Shown here in pieces: positions 1 to 11,436 of a stretch of DNA of 64,000 nt. The notes beneath the pieces were generated by a model. That model saw nothing but the letters and a program-made list of their open reading frames with translations, made no database searches and was not told the DNA's origin. Positions within the stretch are counted from its first letter, which is position 1. The number at the start of each line of letters is the position of its first letter. Source of the DNA: Spongospora subterranea f. sp. subterranea (taxonomy: Eukaryota; Endomyxa: Phytomyxea; Phytomyxea; Plasmodiophorida). The position numbers were made by a program, and so were the translations under genes. The stretch spans positions 1 to 64,000 of the forward strand of contig JAUGWO010000145.1 in NCBI GenBank assembly GCA_049724395.1, given 5' to 3'.

Positions 1-1052
1 GCTGACCGAGACCGGTTTGTTATTCAGCTTGACCAGGTTCTACAGTTCGAAGGCACTCCGAAAAGGCCAACCGACGGTGATGAGCGTGGCCAAACTTCAT
101 TCAAAGTCCTGGAACACAATCGTAGAACAGATTCTGATTTTCGATAAGCATCTCAGGCCGAAGTCGTGTCTCAGCGATGGAGATATCGATAAGGATCTCA
201 GCGGAATGACGGCTGAAAGCGCTAAAGTCGCCGTGGACACATTATCATCACTTATCGGTTTACTAGGCGGCAAGGATAAGAATGTGGACTTAGCCGTTCA
301 CCATCTCGCCATCCTCCTCACTAGTTTCGCCACCAACCCCGAAAAGTTCTTGAAATGACAGACTTCCCCGAAGATGTTCCAGTTGCTACCTCGGTCATCC
401 CGATTTCCGTTTTGGTGATGGAAACCAGGCAATATATCAGCTCCCATAGCGCTTTTTATCAACAGCAATTCGGTAATTTTTTTTCTGACGCAGATGTTCC
501 CATAACGAATCGTATTATGGTCTCAAAGATCTAACCAAGCGGAATCTGCAACAGGAAATTCTTCGCGAACCCGATCTGTATACGTTAGGATTTGTGCTGC
601 CTCCTCAGGGTCTTGTTCACTTTCTGTGCATTAGATTGGTCAACACATGCCGTTTTAAATGGGGCATGTCGTCTCATGCTGCTGTAAACTTAGTGGCGTA
701 TCTGTCTTGGTATTGTGAAGAGTGCGAGAAGTGTCACAAATCAGATCCGAATCTCGCAACGGCGCCCTATCGCCTTAAGCAAAACCCCTCTCCATCGTGG
801 CATCCAGCCGCCCCTTTGCCACGTTCGCCATCGTTTGTTGGGCAACCCTTGCCATTGCCAGTGAATGCCCCGGTCAAGTTGCAATCCTCGCCATCGTCAT
901 CGAATCTCCATGTCAAGGTCCCCCGATCTCCTCGAAGCCCTGGTTCTTCACAGCTCTCGACGAAGAGGTCTTGTCCCGATACCACTCATACATACGAATC
1001 CTTTGATGATCTGGTTGGTAATTCTCCAACTGATACGGTTACAGTGGATTGA
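1..1052 (+). pseudogene. Broken tandem copy of the orphan secreted-protein gene (5' end outside window)
   Basis: This stretch aligns along its whole length to the intact gene at 2797-3963 (position 1 corresponds to about 2962). A one-base insertion around bases 50-90 and further indels after base 340 put homologous segments in different frames, with a TGA at 356-358. The last part (about 594-1052) is open again and ends with the same C-terminal layout: Pro/Ser-rich tail, then a CPDT.HTYESFDDL-like motif. It keeps about 20 residues (SFVGQPLPLP region) that the intact copy lacks, so it is not simply a decayed image of that copy. I call it a pseudogene; intron use that could rescue the frame was not found. 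Confidence 0.75.
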
Positions 1053-2299
1053 TTCTACTATTTCTGTCTTGTTCTTCCTTCGTAGACAATAGGCAACATC
1101 GCGATCAGCATTCACTAATTCTTACTCAATACATCAATTATCCCATATCTGATATCCAGAACCTCCAACTGAGTCAAAAGCGCAACGGTGTTGAGCAACA
1201 ACCCCTCGAGTTTGCGATTGTATAACTTACACGAAGGAAATCACTGAAAAGAGTTTTGACAATCATCTATCCGGTGTTTCTCACGATTTCTTTTTGTAAC
1301 AATCGTGGAAAGGACGAGCTTAGTAGATAATATGTATTCATATTTCAACTATCTGGGGCAACGAATTTATATTTGATCTAAGGCTGATACTATTATCTTT
1401 TTGGGGTTTTGTACGATCTTCAAACCTGTTCGAACAGACCCAGGAAGCCTCCTGGTGCGGTTACAGACAGCGATTAGATTGAACACACGCCGATACCTCA
1501 CCAGACTCGAGAACAGAACGTGAAATGGGCTGACGATTTCTTCGATGAAATTCGTACAAGATCAACGGGAGTGCCAACTGGTGAAAGCTAGCATCTTATC
1601 TTTCTGTGTACTCACTACCTATCAGTTCAAAATGCTTTATTGCCCTTCAACTTGATTGAGGTGCAGATCGACTGTATCCCAAAAATCGAAACTGCATGAG
1701 CAATTCAACAATAATTACTCGGTAGATACAGCAGCCCATCGGAAAATTTACACAACGAGCAATACGTTGTCTTGGTCAAACCGAGTTTATAAGTACCTCT
1801 TGGGCTTTGTTTCTATTATTATTCGTGAAGTGTAGTTCAAAAAATGCACTTCTAGAAAACGCGACAACAATGGTCTGTCCGTTTCCAACTTTGGTTTGTG
1901 ATTTTCATGCATCCGCCGACATTTCCTTGTTTTACCGGATGAAATGTTGTGCGGTGCATGTGTGCTCCTACTGCAGCTCGGGAGCTATTCAAAATCGTTC
2001 AATCGGTAGATTCAAGAACTTGCAGTATCAAATGCGCATGTGTGATCGCCAACAGACCCCCCCGTGAGAAATAGCCCCTGTTTGAAATATATTTCTATCT
2101 GCTTCAAGTTTATCTCATCATCTTCAAGTTTGTTCTCCTTGGTAATACAGCACCGAACCTCCAGGACTGCATGCGCAAAAGATTCCCAATACGTGGTAAG
2201 CCGGAACGACACCATGTTTTACCGAAGGATTACAGTACCAGCAGAAGTTCAACAAGGTTCGGAATTCGAAAAAACGGACTCAAAAAAGCAAAATAGAGT

Positions 2300-2635
2300 C
2301 TATTCGTGCGACCGTCGCCAGACGCCACCGAAGCGTCGCGTCGGCTATGAGGTAGCGTATCAATGTCAGCGCAACCTGCCAGCACAACACGGACACTGAA
2401 CGTCCACAGACAAGCCACCAAGTACTGTACAAAAATGATCCATAACTGTGAAGATTTGTTTGCCACTGCCAGGGTCGATCCCTGTCCGTACACTTTTGAC
2501 AGGCGACTGAAAGCACGCGTCGCGTCGGCTGTTGGGGCCACTTGTCAATGTCAGCGCAAACCTGTCTCTTGACGACAGACCCTTATATTAGGGGACGTGC
2601 CAGTGGACAAAATGATCCATAACAAGATATTTTTG
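2300..2635. repeat. Imperfect two-unit direct repeat upstream of the secreted-protein gene
   Basis: Two diverged units about 184 bp apart share the blocks GCGTCGCGTCGGCT (2333 and 2517), TCAATGTCAGCGCAA (about 2360 and 2546) and AAAATGATCCATAAC (about 2433 and 2610). They lie 100-450 bp upstream of the start codon of the intact secreted-protein gene. Function unknown. Confidence 0.6.
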
Positions 2636-2796
2636 TAATATTACAGTGCGATGTGTACATATGAGCATGTGTGTACGCCTGGTCAAAATCTCAGACATAG
2701 GTTGTCCTCATCTCGCATATCATTTTCGCGTTGAATGTTTGCCGTAAGTCCGAAGAACTATCGCTAGACAAACCTTGTTTTTGTGTACCCAACAAC

Positions 2797-3963
2797 ATGA
2801 CTTTACAAAAGAAAGCCATGGCCCTCAGTTTCATCACAATCACGATCCTAATTGCAGGAGCTTATGCAAATCATATCGAAACCTTTATCCAAAATCAAGC
2901 CAGTCTGATTTTTCAAGAGGATTTCAAAGCTGTTTACAGCCCTTTTACTGATGCACGGATCGCTGACCGAGAACGGTTGTTTATTCAGATCGACCAGGTT
3001 CTACAGTTCAAAAGCAGGTTGAGCGGCTTAGTGACGGTGAAGAGCGTGGCCAAACATAATTCAGAGTCCTGGAACAAAATTGTAGAACAGATTCTGATTC
3101 TCGATAAGCATCTCAGGCCGACGTCGTGTCTCAGCGATGGAGATATCGATAAAAATCTCAGCGGAATGACGGCTGAAAGCGTTGAAGTCGCCGTGGACAC
3201 ATTATCATCACTGATAGGTTTACTAGGCGGCAAGGATAAGAATGTGAATTTAGCCGTTCACTATTTCGCCATCCTCCTCACTAGTTTCGTCACCAACCCC
3301 GACGAACTTCTTGACATAACAGATCGTCCTGAAGACGTTGACGATATACATCCAGTTTCTACCTCGGTCATCCCGTCTTTCATTCTGGTTTTGGAAACCA
3401 GGCAATATATCAGCTCCCATAGCGCCTATTATCAACAGCAATACCGTAAATTCTTTTCTGATGCGGATGTTCCCATAACGGATCGTAAGGTGGCCAAGGG
3501 TAAAACCAAGCGGGATCTGGAAGAGGATATTCTTCGCGAACCCGATCTGTGTACGTTAGGACTTGTGGTCCCCCCTTTGGGTTTTATCCACTGTTTGTGC
3601 ACTAGATTGGTCAACACATGCCGTTTAAAATGGGGCATGTCGTCTCATGCTGCTGTAAACTTAGTGGCGTATCTGTCTTGGTATTGTGAAGAGCGCAAGA
3701 AGGGTCTTAAATCAGGTCCGAATCTCGCAAAGGCACCTTATCTCCTTGAGCAGAACCCCGCTCCATCATGGCCTAGAGCCGCCCCTTCGCCACGTTCGCC
3801 TTTGTGGTTATCGAATCTCCATGTCAAAATCCCGCGATTTCCTCGAAGCCCTGGTTCTCCACAGCTCCCGACGAAGAAGTCTTGTCCCGATACCGCTCAC
3901 ACATACGAATCCTTCGATGATCTGTTCAAAACTGCTCCAACTGATACGATTACAGTCAATTGA
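2797..3963 (+). CDS. Orphan secreted protein, 388 aa, with signal peptide and Pro-rich tail
   Basis: The open frame runs from before 2797, but the first ATG is at 2797, with another at 2818. From 2818 a classical signal peptide follows (hydrophobic MALSFITITILIAG, cleavage near AYA-NH), so I choose 2797. The mature protein has an alpha-helical N-terminal half (a leucine-rich stretch ending SLIGLLGGKDK), a cysteine-containing centre (about residues 250-300), and a C-terminal tail rich in Pro, Ser and Arg ending in an acidic motif. No family is recognised. No intron is needed. It lies in the right-hand unit of a tandem duplication whose left unit is broken. Secretion is inferred from the signal peptide only; role unknown. 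A lineage-specific surface or secreted factor is possible. Confidence 0.7.
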   Translation: MTLQKKAMALSFITITILIAGAYANHIETFIQNQASLIFQEDFKAVYSPFTDARIADRERLFIQIDQVLQFKSRLSGLVTVKSVAKHNSESWNKIVEQILILDKHLRPTSCLSDGDIDKNLSGMTAESVEVAVDTLSSLIGLLGGKDKNVNLAVHYFAILLTSFVTNPDELLDITDRPEDVDDIHPVSTSVIPSFILVLETRQYISSHSAYYQQQYRKFFSDADVPITDRKVAKGKTKRDLEEDILREPDLCTLGLVVPPLGFIHCLCTRLVNTCRLKWGMSSHAAVNLVAYLSWYCEERKKGLKSGPNLAKAPYLLEQNPAPSWPRAAPSPRSPLWLSNLHVKIPRFPRSPGSPQLPTKKSCPDTAHTYESFDDLFKTAPTDTITVN

Positions 3964-5053
3964 TTCCACTACGTGTGTCTTGATCTTCCTTGGTAGCCAA
4001 ATATATGCAACATCGCGATCAACATTCACTAAATTTACATAGTCAATAGATCAATTATCTCCATTTTTATATCCAGAACCTCCAACTGAGGCAAAAGCGG
4101 AACGGGCTGGAGCAACAACTCCCTGATGTAGTAATTGTGTAACTTGCGCGAAGGAAATCACTGAAAAGAGTTTTCACAACCATCGATCCAGATTTTCTCT
4201 CGCGATTTCTCTTTGTGGCAAGCGTGGGGAATTTTCAACAAACGAGCTCTCGTAGACAATGTGCATTCATATTTTAACCCATCTGGGCAACGAATCTAGA
4301 CTGACACTGTCATTTTGTTGAGTTCAATATCGAACGGGCTCAGGGACCTTCTGGGAAGGTTATAGAAAGCGACCACGATAGAACGATTTCGAACGACCGC
4401 CGATACGCTCAGAAAGCCTTATGATGTCTCGACAAACAGAACCAGACCTGTGAACAAAACGTGGAATGGCCTTCGAGGAACCTGTATAAGCAACTGGGGC
4501 ACCAACTGGTGAGAGCTTAGCATCTAACTTATCTTACAGTTCGATTTACTCTTGTGTCTCTCAACTTGATTGAGCTGCAGATTTGGTGATACAGCAGCCA
4601 GGCAACATATTTCAAACGAGCCATACGTTTTTCGTCAAACCGAGTGTATCCTTGGTCTTTGTTTGTTGTGTTATCTGTAAAGGCTACTTAAAGATGCATT
4701 TCATCAAACAGCGTGGACGAAAATAGTCTGTCCTCTTTTTCAACATTATTTTGTATTTTTCACGCTCCCTCGTTTTTCTGGCCTTCACATCAGCAGCAAT
4801 TCTTCCTTGTTCGAAGCCTACTTAGCTAGACGTCATCTACGCGAATAATGTGCAAACAGCAAAATTCTCTGCAATCTGCATTCCAGCGCCGTGTCGCTGT
4901 TTTCTGCAGTTGAATTATTTGAAGAAGCTCTGTAGAACGGCATCATGCTCTTCATCATTGAGGGTACTCGTAACTGGCGCAATTCGGGCACTGTTCAAAT
5001 AGGTCATGTGCTTTGCGTCTCCAGAGTGCTCCTGTTGCGATTAGATCATGCCC

Positions 5054-5400
5054 CTACTCAGGGGTCAGCGTTCTATAACGCATCTCTCTGGCCTTGACAT
5101 CAATGATTAAAATTGTCTCCTGGAATCCATTCAAAATAGTCTCCAGTGATACTTTGATGAAATCGCATGGCCATCTTGACCTGTCGATAATTTCTTTGCC
5201 GAAGTTGAATAACTTAGCGCAACTGAATGTATCGCAATGGCCTTTGAGCTCAGGGTCTCGGGATGCCCTGCCGGATCGCTGAACATAATCACTCGGCGAG
5301 GAAAACATCCCCTCATCAATGATCAGTCCAAAGTCGAGGCGATTAACGCCCAGGCCAAACGCAATCGTGGCGACCATTATTGCTGTCGAACATCTGGAGT
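5054..5400 (-). pseudogene. RecQ-type helicase C-terminal fragment
   Basis: The minus-strand frame contains VATIAFGLGVN followed by an SDYVQRSGRASRD-like stretch, matching motifs V and VI of the RecQ family (ATxAFGMGxD and QExGRAGRDG). In-frame similarity starts at a TAG just upstream and I find no motifs I-IV within reach, so this is a fragment of about 110 codons or an isolated exon. RecQ-like fragments are common in repeats of fungal genomes. The surrounding 4.7-6.1 kb has no other gene I can support. Confidence 0.6.
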
Positions 5401-6164
5401 AATCCTAACATTCTGGATTGAGTCGAAGATCTTCAAAGTGATCTGATAATTGAACCCTCCCAGGAAGAGGTGATTATACAAATACTTATTGTCGAAATTA
5501 ACGCATTCTTGTTAAATGCACCTCCGAAGTTTCTTCGGTTATTTAATCCCGAACCTTGAAAACAAAACGAAAAGCATCAACAGCATCGACAATACGGAAA
5601 CTGACCCCGCCAATGTCCAAAAAGTATTTCTCATTTTTCTTTCAAGTTATTAGTACGATCTTCTGTTGATTTTACCAAAAACGTGGTGTTGATTTCTTTT
5701 CTTGGGATCACTTATACCAACTGCACGATGCACGTGATCCACGTCGTAAAATGATCCTCGGCATCGTCTGACTCAGACATTATGGATCGGTCTGTTTCAG
5801 TGACCTTTGTCGATAATAAGGTTGTCGGTTGTGGGCCAGTCGTGACAAATGCTAAACCTAACCGCGATGATTGAGGCATTGTCATTGAATTTCGAACAGA
5901 TTCAATAGATGATGAGATAATATCACGTGTTGAACCCATTGGACGCAGTGTCGGGTGGGCAAATTGCCTTCCGATATTAGATCGGAAGAGAATCGCGAGT
6001 ACCGCGATCAGTGGATCAAATCTGGTGCTGTGGTGAAGTGGAGTGTGTGGACCGGTTCTAGAAGGGCCAAATATCCAGGAACCAAAGTCAGATTGTGAAT
6101 TGATCGGGTTCATATTGATGATCAAATATCATGTCGTCAAGACCCATCATGAACCAGTAAATCA

Positions 6165-7511
6165 ATGCGATCTCCAACGTCCTTTCCTGTTCTCGTTCTG
6201 CTGATTCTGTTCGTGAGCGTCGGATCGACAGTGATTGTGGAGAATGGACCAGATCGCCCGCTCGCCTCATTCCCATCGTTCACCTATTTGCACGGGAACG
6301 ACACGTTCAACGTGTCGGGGCCGGCCGTTTTCATCCCCGGTCGGCTGATTCCCGATAACATGATCGTGGCCGACTCGATCATCATCGTCGACTACATCGT
6401 CCAGCCCCTAATCCATCTCTGGGCCGGTCAATGCCAGGCCAAACACTGCCTGGGGGTGGTCATGTGGAACCTCGACCGAATGTGGGATTTCGTCGCCTGG
6501 CGCTACGTCACGTTCTCCACTGTCCCCTGTGTGGTGATCGCCCAGCACGATCCTTTGCCGATCGGTGAGCTCGCTGACCGCGTCATCAACATGAACTCGG
6601 CCGATGCTCAAGGCGCTTCTTCCCCAACCCAACAGCTCGTCGACAATTCCCTGGTATCGACATGGTTCTTCCTATGTTGGTTCGTCAACGTCGTCGTCGT
6701 CGTTCTCGCCCTGTACAAAGCGGCGACGTTCCTGTTCGACCTTGAAGGGAATCTTCGCCCGCTGGAGTTATTCCCTTTTCTCGTGTTCATATTCCAAATA
6801 TCTGCCAGCGGGATTCGCGGCTGTTGGTTCCTGGACGCGTTCTTCTTCCATTGGGTCGGGTTATCGCCCCGATTCTATCGATATTCATCCAGCGGGCACG
6901 TCCCCTTCGCCATGTCGTCGATTCTGGTCGTCAGTCTGGCGATGCACTCGCTGGCCGAAGCTGGCCATGCCGTATCCCGCATCCACACCATGACCGTCGC
7001 CGGCATCGTCTCGTTCTGCGTTTGCGCTCTGATCGGTGACGAGCTCCAGATCATCATCAGCACCGTTACGCTGAGCGATGACCAGTTTAATAACACCATT
7101 CCTGGCGTCATCTACTTCTTCCTCAACATGCCCATCGCCCTCACCAACATCTTCTTCGCCCGACAGATCTCCAAATCTCTCTCCCTCGATTCCAATCCGA
7201 ATATTCCCCGGTTTATTGGTCTGGTCGCGTTGAGCGCCGTGATCGGGATCGTACTGGTGTGTTTGTTGATCTTGTACAGTTTCATCGAGGGGATTGTCAG
7301 CCCGTTCCACATTCTGTTCACAAGTCTGGTCCTGTTTCTCGAGACATTACAAGGGTTCCTAAGCGTATCGGCGTTCGTTCAAAACCGTTCGATCGCGCGC
7401 AGCTACCTGGTCGCGGTCTGTAATCGCCCAAGGAGGGTTCCTGGGTCTGTTCGAACCGACTCGAAGATTGTCCAGAAACCCAAGAATGTGGTAGTTTCAG
7501 CCCCAGTATAG
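6165..7511 (+). CDS. Seven-transmembrane protein with signal peptide and ectodomain
   Basis: A single-exon, 448-aa frame starts at ATG 6165. Residues 1-22 form a signal peptide (SFPVLVLLILFVSVGS). Residues 23-155 are a hydrophilic ectodomain with NDT and NVS sequons and a segment (GPAVFIPGRLIP...IIIVDYI) resembling protease-associated-type ectodomains. From residue about 160 seven hydrophobic helices can be counted: LVSTWFFLCWF..., LFPFLVFIFQIS..., SSILVVSLAMH..., VAGIVSFCVCALIG, GVIYFFLNMPIA, LVALSAVIGIVLVCLLILY, and HILFTSLVLFLETL. The basic tail (NRPRRVP) would be cytosolic. Layout is receptor-like, but no G-protein-coupled receptor signature is certain. Codon use is more GC-rich than in the flanks. 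Receptor role is inference. Confidence 0.75.
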   Translation: MRSPTSFPVLVLLILFVSVGSTVIVENGPDRPLASFPSFTYLHGNDTFNVSGPAVFIPGRLIPDNMIVADSIIIVDYIVQPLIHLWAGQCQAKHCLGVVMWNLDRMWDFVAWRYVTFSTVPCVVIAQHDPLPIGELADRVINMNSADAQGASSPTQQLVDNSLVSTWFFLCWFVNVVVVVLALYKAATFLFDLEGNLRPLELFPFLVFIFQISASGIRGCWFLDAFFFHWVGLSPRFYRYSSSGHVPFAMSSILVVSLAMHSLAEAGHAVSRIHTMTVAGIVSFCVCALIGDELQIIISTVTLSDDQFNNTIPGVIYFFLNMPIALTNIFFARQISKSLSLDSNPNIPRFIGLVALSAVIGIVLVCLLILYSFIEGIVSPFHILFTSLVLFLETLQGFLSVSAFVQNRSIARSYLVAVCNRPRRVPGSVRTDSKIVQKPKNVVVSAPV

Positions 7512-7701
7512 ACTCGTTGCCCAATGTGGATTAAACTATGAATAAATTCAATATAATAGCGCTCGTGTGTTTGGTGTCTTCAACGATTGCCACAACTGTG
7601 GTGACACCGGTCAGATCTAGCTGATATTGAGCATGAGACAAGGTCGTGTCCTCACACAGGACGACAGCTTACCAGAGCAGCTGACGAGTATGAGAGCTGA
7701 A

Positions 7702-7946
7702 CAAGAACGAGTTCAGACAGCGGCGCGTTCTGACCGCCATTCCGATGGCATTCGCTCGATACCCCACTGTCATCGAGAAGGTGAATACCATCGCTTCGCA
7801 CCTCGCTGTCCAGAGATCACTTCGCCAACAGGTTTAGCGTTGGGTATATATTTTGGGTATCCATCTTTCGATGACAGTGGCGTATCGAGCTAAGGCCAAC
7901 GGAATGGCGGTATGACCGCACCGCTATCTGAAATCGTTCTTGGGAA
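7702..7946. repeat. Inverted repeat with arms of about 80 bp (fold-back element)
   Basis: Bases about 7705-7786 and 7865-7945 are reverse complements at roughly 80% identity. Blocks in the left arm are AAGAACGAGTTCAGACAGCG, CCGCCATTCCG and CACTGTCATCGA; their complements lie in the right arm in reverse order. The spacer is about 80 bp. No coding capacity is evident. A MITE-like or fold-back relic is the likely explanation. The rest of 7512-8785 shows nothing I can name. Confidence 0.65.
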
Positions 7947-8785
7947 ACCCTGGTACCGGAGGAGCAGACCCGGTGGGATCGCGTTCTCCCGTATCTGACG
8001 TTATAGCCAAGGCGTAGTCGGACAACGGGACACACACCGTATTTACTGGAGTTGGGGAGACCCTGCGCCGGGGACCAGCAGTTATAACTTGCCGATTCTC
8101 CACTGGCGCAGCGCGATAACTTGGAGTGTCTCCGACGAAGGCCTCGAGCGGTTCGTTAAAAGTGTTGACGATAAGGTATTGATTTTCGCGTCTGTGAGAT
8201 TACAGCCAGCCATTGACGGCGCTCGTCAACGGATAAACATTTCTGGGGCCCGGCAATCAGGGTTCAAATTGACAACCCGTCGTCTTATGATGGTTGCAAC
8301 TACGGTGCTAATACAGGATAATACCCATCGGGAGAGCAACCTGGGGCAATCTGCACATCAGCCAAGCTGGTCCATCGTGATGTTACTTCAATATCGTGAC
8401 CGTTGATTTTTGTTCCTACGTGATTTCTAGCACTGTTTTGTGTGCTCCCACCCCCCGTAAAATCATCACCTGGCCTATACTCAGCTGTCATCTCTCCGAA
8501 GATGATGTGTTCAAATGGCAGCACCACTATAAATGGCCAGGGATGACTGGGTGAACGTTACCCACAGATGACAGTACAGTAACCACTGAACCAGTCTATT
8601 CCAGATACACATGGTCAACTCTCAACTGGGACTGTATGACTTGAGGCAACACCACAGCACCACTCACCGCCCATCGTGTCTCACCCGTAACACGAGTTTT
8701 TGAAATCGTTTCTGAGCTGAGTTCCGAATGGATTTCTTCGGAATGTCCCACAGTTGATAACGGGGTTTGAGTTCCTGGTCTGAAA

Positions 8786-11188
8786 ATGACCCGAATAACT
8801 GTGATAAAAACCGAGCGTGATGCATCGCCAAATGATGACTTCAAAACCCACTTGAAGATCTCGACGCACCTGAACAGCTCGTCTTTCGGCTGTGTTATAC
8901 ACATAGTTCAAGGGGTATCCTTGTTGTCGATTATTCCGACATTGTCGCGTCTCTGGGCAGTATCTCTGCACCCGCCCAGCACGTTTGTGGTCGCCGTCTT
9001 GATCCAAGGGCTCGTCGAGGATTGCGCCATGTCTCTGCAGCTGTTCCCAATTCTGCTTATAGTTCTGAAAACGGCTCCCAGATGTCTGTTCATCGCCACA
9101 ACTGTCATAGTCGCTATCGCATCGGTTCTGCCCATAGTTGATTTGAGCATTCAAATTGGGGGGTTCACTCGTTTATCGATCGTCGAAGTTCGTACCGTTT
9201 TCCTGCATTTTCCTGCCATGTTCTCGTCGATCAGGAATCGCCTTTTCACCGATACATCAGTCAGATATATCACGCTCTACCTAATATTATTGACATTTGT
9301 CGCCATGGCTGTCAATAGGGTCTTATCGTTAATGCCCAAACCAACAGCCAAGATGATTTTGGGCTGCCTTACAGCGTACGTCTTTGTCGTGAATTTCGCG
9401 CTTTCTTTGAGATATCTGGAATCCCGACAGCTGATCTATACTGCCGGCAATACCAATTTCAATATGCAGTTCGGAAATATGGCCTTGAGGAATACCAATA
9501 TCAAGGGACGTGGCAATGTTGGCATCCATCTGACCTCGGTCCTGGATCCATCCGAACTCTACATTCAGGCCGACGGTGAGCACCCATTATGGCGCCAAAC
9601 TCAGGCGTTCCTCGGGGATAAAGAATTCTCCATCAACATCAATCCGGATAAACGCCCGAGTCTGCTATTGCTCAATATGGAGAGCTGGGGCCATTCTGTC
9701 GTTGGAAAACTGAGCGGACACCATGGCGATAAAAGCCTGACGCCCAATTTCGATAAGTTGACTTCTAAAGGTGTATTGTTCAGGTCCCATTTCAATCCAG
9801 GGTACACAGGCAACACATCGGTTCTAATTTCCAAGGACTGAATTATGTCCGCATCAGGCTTCAAACCACAAACACCCTGTTGAGCCAGCTCTATGGCGTC
9901 AAACCTCGGTATTCCCATGAGCCGTCAGTTGAAGAGCATGCGTCTTCGTTCGTCGGTCAGAGTTTGACTAACATTTTACGTCTAAACGACTACCGATGCG
10001 AGTTCATCTCGGCTGTGGATATGTCTTGGCATAACTGGGCTCAGTTCCTGAACACGACCCGTTTCGACCAGATTCACGACGGATATTCGATTCCGGACAT
10101 CCTCAAATCTGTCGGGCGTAAAGAGCATTGGTACGTTTGGAGCCACGTCGCCATCCGAATCTAACCAGGTTCCAGGATGTCACATGAGTATCTAACTTGG
10201 GGATTGTTCGACGAGGACGCCCTGTTTGCGGTTGAGGCGCGCGTCGAGGAGCTCTCCAAGTCCGATCGCCCATTCTTCATCGATTGGTATTCAGTGACGT
10301 CTCATGATCCCTATACTGTAAAGATGTTGTTGAACCCCACGAACGTATCTGCATTTTCACACTTGTCCGTTCAGCTACCCGAAGAATCGCCCGAAAATAA
10401 GATGGATGGGAGCCTGTTTTCACAAAACAGATTGGACGCCGAATACGAAAGAGCCATCCTGTACTCGGATCGCCAGGTCTTCTGGAACATTGTCTGGCTT
10501 TGTAGCTCTCGTCATCTAACCGTTCTCTTTCGGCAGCTTGGGGATTTCATGGGAAGATTGACCGACAAAGGGCTGATAAAGAACCTGATCGTGATCATCA
10601 CGGGCGATCATGGCAAACTGATGGGGGATCTATCGTTCTCTGCGATGACGCCCGAGAATATGATCGACGATCCCTATAGTCATATTCCCCTGGTCATCAT
10701 CCCGTCCGACGACTTGATCACCGCGCACGACGCGCGCGGAACTACAATCGACCACGTCTCGTCCCACTACGATCTGCTGGCCACGTGTGCAGATATGCTG
10801 GAGCTACCGCCGTAAGCGATTGCCAATCGTCGGTCAATCCATTCTGAGGGATGGCGTTCCAGGTTCTGGCAGCATAGCGTTGGCCGATCGTTGATGAGGA
10901 AACCAGCACCTAATCGTCAGGTCATCGTCGATCAACCTCAGCCGGGTTTCGAGACCATCTCGGTTATTCGCGACGATGTCAAATTCGTATTCGACGTTGA
11001 GGGGCACAAGATGTTCTGTAATGGATAGAACAGAACACACTGGCGAACAATCAAATCTGAAAGACTGTTCGACAAGTCCCTATAGTGTTGATGCTCATGA
11101 AGTACACGTATGGGCGGATTCCCTATTTAGGACCTTCGAAGATGGCTATCATCGTAGCGCGTTTTCACCAAACAGAACAAATATATAG
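8786..11188 (+). CDS. LtaS-like membrane sulfatase/phosphotransferase (alkaline phosphatase superfamily)
   Basis: The model has six exons: 8786-9801, 9858-10130, 10176-10476, 10537-10811, 10863-11017 and 11064-11188, giving 714 aa with all phases consistent. Introns are 45-60 bp; the one at 10131-10175 has GTACGT, CTAAC and CAG. The N-terminal third has about five membrane helices (VVAVLIQ, LFPILLIVL, FIATTVIVAIA, YITLYLILLTFVAM, LTAYVFVV). The rest is a sulfatase domain: the LLLLNMESW strand with metal-binding Glu, a Thr-rich nucleophile region after the first intron (LQTTNTLL), and TGDHGK supplying the Asp-His metal ligands. That is the order seen in bacterial lipoteichoic-acid synthases. 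The first intron has a weak donor (GTACAC), and the last exon is the least certain; without it the protein ends at 11028. In a eukaryote the substrate is unknown. Confidence 0.72.
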
Positions 11189-11436
11189 TTGCACAAAGTC
11201 AACTTGTACAATCGCAAAAACGCTTTGGGGATGCCGATGTCTTTCTTTCTGGCAATCAAATCCTAATTCGGACTGGCGAGGTTGTTAAACTTCAGAAACA
11301 CAGCGGTTATCCTGCTAAGGGAACCAGCGAAGGCCAGGGAGGCTTGTGTATATAGCTAGATTGTTTATGGACAGTATTTCATGTCTAAACGTCAAGTGAA
11401 ATCGACGAGTAAAAACATTGATGTGGTGTGATGCAT

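Larger units (their letters stand above)
1..4720. repeat. Tandem segmental duplication, unit about 2.9 kb
   Basis: Bases 1 to about 1860 match 2962 to about 4720 as a diverged direct repeat. Similarity covers the coding part and continues through the 3' flank: the TTCCTT-GTAG block at 1075/3987, the GCAACATCGCGATCA block at 1096/4008, the CACTGAAAAGAGTTTT block at 1240/4160 and the CAACTGGTGA-AGCT block at 1575/4505. The offset falls from 2961 to about 2910 because of indels. Apart from this homology I see no further gene in 1053-2796 or 3964-5053. Confidence 0.75.
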
